DNA from: JBDTMC01 sp039934475
Lineage (GTDB): Bacteria; Acidobacteriota; Terriglobia; Bryobacterales; Bryobacteraceae
Assembly (NCBI GenBank): GCA_039934475.1
Contig: JBDTMC010000294.1
Coordinates: forward strand, 1-9,783
DNA: 9,783 nucleotides
Direction of reading: 5' to 3'
The first letter of the stretch is position 1, and the number at the start of each line of letters is the position of its first letter. The translations under genes were made by a program, and so were the position numbers. Below, in pieces: positions 6,005 to 9,783 of the stretch. The notes beneath the pieces are model-generated. The model searched no databases. It worked only from the letters and a program-made list of their open reading frames with translations, and was not told where the DNA came from.

Positions 6005-8800
6005 TCAAGAACGGTCGCCTTGTAGCAAATCGTCCTTTAGCCCCAATTCCCTGAGCGCCGTCCTCGTTTCTTCTACCGCCTGCTTGGACACACCGCCGTC
6101 CGGCGCGACATCTACTGCCACCGTCAGCCGCAGGCCCTTCGTCGTCGCGAAACGCGACAGCACTTTCGTATAGAAGTTCATCCACTTCTGCGCCGGAACC
6201 TCACCGGACCACCGGAGGACTGCGGGCTTGTCTGCGACCGGAGGGTTGCGGGGATCTTCGCTGTCCTCCTCTTTGTTCGCGTCGGCGGTGACCGTGCTGC
6301 CACCCGTTCTGAGCGTCTCTCCGCTCGGCGGATCGAACAAGCTCCCAGTGCCAATGGGCTTCGGCGGTGCGGAGAGAGACTGCTTGTACGCCTCGGCGGT
6401 CTCAGCAGTGATCACGTAAACGTCTTCGGAGATCTCCACTTCCTGCGGGCTCATACTGACGCCGAACACGAATGGGTCGTAGCCGCTGCCGGCGGTTTTC
6501 CCAACGTAGGCCAGGACGCTGTTGCTCACGCCCTTGGCGATGGTATCCCGGATCAAATCGCCACTAAGCAGCCGGGGGAACAACGGCGAAGCAAAGACGG
6601 CGTCCTTCACCCCCTTGGTGCTCCATTCCTTGTGGGCGCCTGACCAGTTCCGTACAAGAAACTTCGGGCTGATGCCTTCGGAGATATCGCCGTCTTGCGT
6701 CAGGCGGTGGACAATAAAACCGACGAGCGATGCGTCGGCGCTGGAGTGAACCAGGCCAAGGTCAATGCTACGGATGGAATTGTCCTTCGCGAGCAGCATC
6801 ACCGTCTTGTAGGTCCGCCAGACGGCCTCCCTCAGGTCCCGCTTCGACTTTCCTTGGTTCTCGGCGAGCTGCTTTCGTTGCAATTCTTCCAGCTTGAGCT
6901 CGGCCGCCTCTTCCTGGATGTCCTCCCACGCCAGCAACCTCCTCGCTTCATCGCAAAGCTGCCGTCCAGAATCCGGCACACACCAAATGAGGGCGCTCTT
7001 AAACGTGCGATCCGACGTCCCGCTCTGCTTGGTCATCGAGTCGACCATCTGAAGCGTCTTGGCTTCGTCGATGTCGTTGTTCTCCGGGGGGAGTACCACG
7101 ATAGTGAGAGCCGCTCGATTCGGAATTTGTGAACTCTTCGCAGGGAAGTAAATGCGGTCGATGGGGAGGCCCTGTGAGAAAACCGATTGCACTTCGACTC
7201 GCACACGGTCCTCGATTCGGGGTTGCTGGATACTCGCCCGCTTGTCGGCGAGCAGCTTATTCAGGTTCGCGCTCAGCCCGAACCGGTAACGATTCCGGTC
7301 AACGGACAGGAAGTAGCAGGCGTTCTCCAGAGCGTCGACCACCGTTTCGACGTTGCCGATGTCGAGCGACGGCTCCGCCACTGCCAGGCGGATTTCCGGG
7401 ATTGTGGCCTCGCCACGCGCCTGGCCGCCGTTCGATTCAAAGAAGATCGCCGTTGCCACCTTTCGGTTCAATCGAGCCTTCCGGATTGTATCGACAGCCT
7501 CCGCATCTAACCGAATCGCGTGAGAGTCCTTCTTTCCGCAAATGTCGGTTGTGACCGCGCCCTCAAGTTTGTTCTCCCCTAACTGTTCAAAGAGCGCGGA
7601 TCGGAACATCGGATCATCCAACGGAGCCGTTCCGAGGCCGATGAGCGGGTCCTTGTGGGCGCCCTGGAATCCCTCCTGATACGCGCGAGCGATCCACAGG
7701 GCCAACAACCGCAGCACGCCTCGGGTTCGCTGGAAGCGCGGCAGGCTCTGCCACTTTCGCTCAAAGACGGAGAGCACGCTCGGATGTAGAGGATAAGTTG
7801 CAGCAAAGGCTTCCCTCGCGGTATCTACCGGAAACCAATTGGGGATTTGCTGCTTGTGTTCGATGATCCAGTCGGAATACTCGGCGATGGTTCGCTTAGC
7901 GTCTTCGTTCAGCCCTTGCCACTCGAACAGTCGACGCCGGATGATCTCCGCGGTTTCAGACTCGGCCGCCATCATGATCGGTTTACCCACCCGGTCAAGC
8001 ATTTTCTTAAACCACTGTTCGTCCGCTTCATCGTCGGAACTGTACGGCATCTCCGAGGCCGGAATGGACACCAGGAGGACGACCTTGTCCGATCCACGAG
8101 CCTGCTCCGAGAGGGACTGAATGAAGTTATACAGAGCGCGATGGTACCCTTTGTGACGATACGTGCTGGTGTAGTTGATCACCTCGTCCATCAGGATCAG
8201 ACAGGGCTTGTCCTTTGGCAGGAACGCCCGGATCACATCACCCTTCGGTTCGACAAACTGGCGGTCGTGTTCTGCCACTACGGCAAATCCTGCCTCACCA
8301 CCCAGTTGCCACGCAATCTCACCCCAGGGAGTCTTGCGGAGGGGAGTCCCGTCGTCGCCCCCACGGCCTGTAACGGAGTCGAACTCGGTACCAACGAACA
8401 CCGCGACTGCCGCCTCCGGAATAGAGGAAACCCCGGCCTTGTCGAGGATACTGCGTACGCCCGCCCAGCCATGGGACTTTGGGCCATTCTTCGCCAGGTG
8501 GTACAGCAAAGTGAGCGCGTGGGTCTTCCCACCACCGAATTGAGTGGCCAGGTTGAACACGGCTGACGTTTCGGTCCTCTCGCCAGAGAGCCGCCGGACT
8601 ACCTGTCCGGCGAGTTCCAGAAGCGAACGGGTGAGATAGGTCCGATCCAGAAACTCGCCGGCATTGCGGTAGACCGCTGGCGCTCGCCCGTCGCGGACCT
8701 GGTCCAGGTGAACCGCGAACTCCGAGGCATCGAGAGGCCTGGATTCGCGCAGGTCCTCTCTCGGTGTGACTACCTTGTACCAGGGTTTTAGAACAGCCAC
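6005..8800 (-). CDS. DUF499-family P-loop ATPase
   Basis: A 931-residue protein if started at GTG 8800. It opens with 'LKPWYKVVTPREDLRES' and 'PLDASEFAVHLDQVRDG', which I recognise as the conserved N-terminus of DUF499 proteins. Walker A is 'QFGGGKTH' (87-94) and Walker B 'CLILMDEV' (200-207). The C-terminus has 'LRWSGEVPAQKWMNFYTKVL' and 'KGLRLTVAVDV', typical of the family end; a charged low-complexity linker precedes it. DUF499 ATPases are known from restriction-like or phage-defence clusters with DUF1156 DNA methylases and helicases, so a role as motor or loader in such a system is inferred, not shown. GTG 8800 has GGAAGG eight bases upstream. The frame continues to a TTG at 8950, but that extension lacks a ribosome binding site and overlaps dyad-rich DNA. 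The gene follows the GHKL-type protein gene in the same orientation. Confidence 0.83.
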   Translation of the reverse strand: MAVLKPWYKVVTPREDLRESRPLDASEFAVHLDQVRDGRAPAVYRNAGEFLDRTYLTRSLLELAGQVVRRLSGERTETSAVFNLATQFGGGKTHALTLLYHLAKNGPKSHGWAGVRSILDKAGVSSIPEAAVAVFVGTEFDSVTGRGGDDGTPLRKTPWGEIAWQLGGEAGFAVVAEHDRQFVEPKGDVIRAFLPKDKPCLILMDEVINYTSTYRHKGYHRALYNFIQSLSEQARGSDKVVLLVSIPASEMPYSSDDEADEQWFKKMLDRVGKPIMMAAESETAEIIRRRLFEWQGLNEDAKRTIAEYSDWIIEHKQQIPNWFPVDTAREAFAATYPLHPSVLSVFERKWQSLPRFQRTRGVLRLLALWIARAYQEGFQGAHKDPLIGLGTAPLDDPMFRSALFEQLGENKLEGAVTTDICGKKDSHAIRLDAEAVDTIRKARLNRKVATAIFFESNGGQARGEATIPEIRLAVAEPSLDIGNVETVVDALENACYFLSVDRNRYRFGLSANLNKLLADKRASIQQPRIEDRVRVEVQSVFSQGLPIDRIYFPAKSSQIPNRAALTIVVLPPENNDIDEAKTLQMVDSMTKQSGTSDRTFKSALIWCVPDSGRQLCDEARRLLAWEDIQEEAAELKLEELQRKQLAENQGKSKRDLREAVWRTYKTVMLLAKDNSIRSIDLGLVHSSADASLVGFIVHRLTQDGDISEGISPKFLVRNWSGAHKEWSTKGVKDAVFASPLFPRLLSGDLIRDTIAKGVSNSVLAYVGKTAGSGYDPFVFGVSMSPQEVEISEDVYVITAETAEAYKQSLSAPPKPIGTGSLFDPPSGETLRTGGSTVTADANKEEDSEDPRNPPVADKPAVLRWSGEVPAQKWMNFYTKVLSRFATTKGLRLTVAVDVAPDGGVSKQAVEETRTALRELGLKDDLLQGDRS

Positions 8801-8838
8801 GTTAGTCGCCTTCCATTCAGAATCGTCTTCCAGCGCAT
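8788..8838 (-). CDS. Possible 16-residue leader ORF before DUF499 gene
   Basis: An ATG at 8838 is preceded by GGGAGG with six bases of spacing, the best ribosome binding site in this part of the window. It encodes MRWKTILNGRRLTWLF and stops with TAA at 8788-8790. It is out of frame with the DUF499 gene and ends 13 bases past that gene's probable GTG start at 8800, so ribosomes ending here could re-initiate or couple to it. The peptide itself has no recognisable feature. It could be a chance ORF. Confidence 0.3.
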   Translation of the reverse strand: MRWKTILNGRRLTWLF

Positions 8839-8971
8839 TTCTTTCCTCCCAGTCACATAGAATGCTTTGCGAGAGATTTCCATAAGCCGTTTGTATTCTA
8901 TGACTTAAGTTTATGGCTCCCGCCGTTCGCGAACGTTCGGGCTCATCCAATCACATGACGGTCACATAAGA
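8801..8971 (-). promoter_or_regulatory. Dyad-rich leader or promoter region upstream of DUF499 gene
   Basis: These 171 bases lie between the GHKL-type gene and the GTG start of the ATPase. They contain CGTTCGCGAACGTTCG (8924-8939), two overlapping perfect palindromes of 12 and 10 bases. An interrupted inverted repeat is also present, AGTCACATAGAAT (8851-8863) against ATTCTATGACT (8895-8905). TCACAT occurs three times (8853-8858, 8951-8956, 8962-8967), the last two exactly 11 bases apart. On the minus strand TAGAAT within the right arm could be a -10 box, but I found no fitting -35. The density of symmetric sites suggests operator or attenuation sequences. Confidence 0.45.
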
Positions 8972-9783
8972 TTAGGCCCAGAATGGGACGTAGCTGGCGT
9001 GCTTCTTTGAAGTGCTCGCCGCATCCTTCGGTTTGATCAGTCCCTCTGTGATCGCATCGGCAATCACCCTGGAAGCCATGGCGTAGTTTTTCTCGTCGAT
9101 GCCGAGGCGTTTTCGCAGCGACGCGTTGGTCATCACCTGACCCGAGACGTATTGTAGGGCCGCGTGCTGGTAGCAGGCGCGGATACGGTCGCTTCGATCC
9201 ATGCCCCGTAACAGCCGCGGTGCATACAAGATTGCGATGGTGGCGTGTCCTGTCACTCTGAACTCCGGTGCCGGCATTTGATAAAGCTCAGCCTGAGAAA
9301 TGACCTTGTCGATACCGCTGCCACGCTCCTCGCAGATATTGACCCGCCGCATGAAAGCCGCGAGAGCTTCGTTTCGCGATCGTGGTGGCTCATCGATGAA
9401 GCGTAAGGTATCGATCAGCGGTTCGCCAGGGTTGGTGATCTCGATCCGGTCGATGAAGACCTCGACTGTCGGGCTGACACCCCGCATCGTAAGATCCTGG
9501 TGGATGAGCGCATTCGCTACAAGTTCGCGGACCGCCAATTCGGGATACACGCGCGCTTCTCGCCGCAAGGCCTTCCCGATCTCCTCGTTGCTCGGTAATT
9601 GGTCGTTTATGTAGCCGATCAGTCCTTCAAATCCGACCGCATACCCTCGGGCGCCAATCTGCTCTTTGATCGTTTCGATTCTGTTCTTACCCTTGTAGAC
9701 AATCACGCGGATTGCCTTACGTGCCACAGTCTCGAAATCGGCCAATTTCCGGGCAAGAAGGAGAGCGCCGATTTTCGTCACAT
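8972..9783 (-). CDS. ATP-binding GHKL / winged-helix protein, RecG-C or Schlafen-AlbA type (5' end beyond window)
   Basis: The visible 269-270 residues are the C-terminal two thirds of the protein. The frame stays open to the right edge, and the family normally has an N-terminal AlbA_2 (Schlafen) domain of about 120 residues before the visible 'VTKIGALLLARKL', so the GTG at 9781 is probably an internal valine. 'RELVANALIHQD' (85-96) is the GHKL N-box, 'DRIEITNPGEPL' (111-122) the second box, and 'ICEERGSGIDKV' (149-160) the glycine box. Residues 195-255 form a winged helix ('ASLRKRLGIDEKNYAMASRVIADAITEGLI'). Such proteins are usually annotated as ATP-binding or transcriptional regulators and often occur in defence islands. 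It lies upstream of the DUF499 ATPase on the same strand and may regulate or join that system; this is inference. Confidence 0.82.
   Translation of the reverse strand, partial: VTKIGALLLARKLADFETVARKAIRVIVYKGKNRIETIKEQIGARGYAVGFEGLIGYINDQLPSNEEIGKALRREARVYPELAVRELVANALIHQDLTMRGVSPTVEVFIDRIEITNPGEPLIDTLRFIDEPPRSRNEALAAFMRRVNICEERGSGIDKVISQAELYQMPAPEFRVTGHATIAILYAPRLLRGMDRSDRIRACYQHAALQYVSGQVMTNASLRKRLGIDEKNYAMASRVIADAITEGLIKPKDAASTSKKHASYVPFWA

Noticed and set aside
8924..8939. LexA box
   Set aside because: The Gram-positive-type LexA site needs CGAAC and GTTCG separated by four bases and the alpha-proteobacterial type needs GAAC direct repeats with seven; neither spacing is present.
8801..8950. 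N-terminal extension of the DUF499 protein to a TTG at 8950
   Set aside because: No Shine-Dalgarno before the TTG, the extra 50 residues do not fit the known family start, and the DNA is rich in dyads. GTG 8800 has GGAAGG at good spacing. The TTG remains a less likely alternative.

Overview
This window looks like a chromosomal piece of a GC-rich soil bacterium, most likely an acidobacterium of the Solibacter/Bryobacter type. That assignment is an inference from the style of the secreted repeat protein at the left edge, the small signal-peptide proteins of unknown function, and the kind of HTH protein present. No rRNA or marker gene is available to prove it. I see no tRNA, rRNA, CRISPR array or intact insertion sequence.

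Left part (1-4995) is dense housekeeping and accessory sequence. A minus-strand gene for a secreted, repeat-containing protein runs off the left edge. It is divergent from a plus-strand pair: a small exported glycine-rich protein, overlapped by four bases (GTGA) with a PLP enzyme of the D-threonine aldolase / D-serine dehydratase family. Convergent to this pair, with stop codons directly abutting, lies a minus-strand pair: homoserine dehydrogenase with a C-terminal ACT domain, then an exported class I SAM methyltransferase joined to it by an ATGA overlap. Divergent from hom, only 28 bases away, is a small membrane-anchored or exported helical protein.

Middle part (4989-6004): a minus-strand HTH protein whose C-terminal tail is built on two triplets of a 10-bp DNA repeat, followed by about 395 bases without a convincing gene. 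That gap contains an AT-rich stretch, a nested inverted-repeat structure (5824-5953) and a small hairpin just past the end of the next gene.

Right part (5961-9783) looks like the end of a defence or DNA-processing island. It holds a large DUF499-type P-loop ATPase and, upstream of it on the same strand, the C-terminal part of an ATP-binding protein with a GHKL fold and a winged helix (the Schlafen-AlbA / RecG-C-like group). DUF499 ATPases are known from clusters with DUF1156 DNA methylases and helicases, but no methylase or helicase is inside the window. The 171 bases between these two genes are unusually rich in dyads and short repeats, and contain a well-placed Shine-Dalgarno and ATG that open a 16-codon reading frame overlapping the probable GTG start of the ATPase. 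The most interesting targets are this regulatory stretch, the partly visible defence module, and the 10-bp repeat arrays inside the HTH gene.
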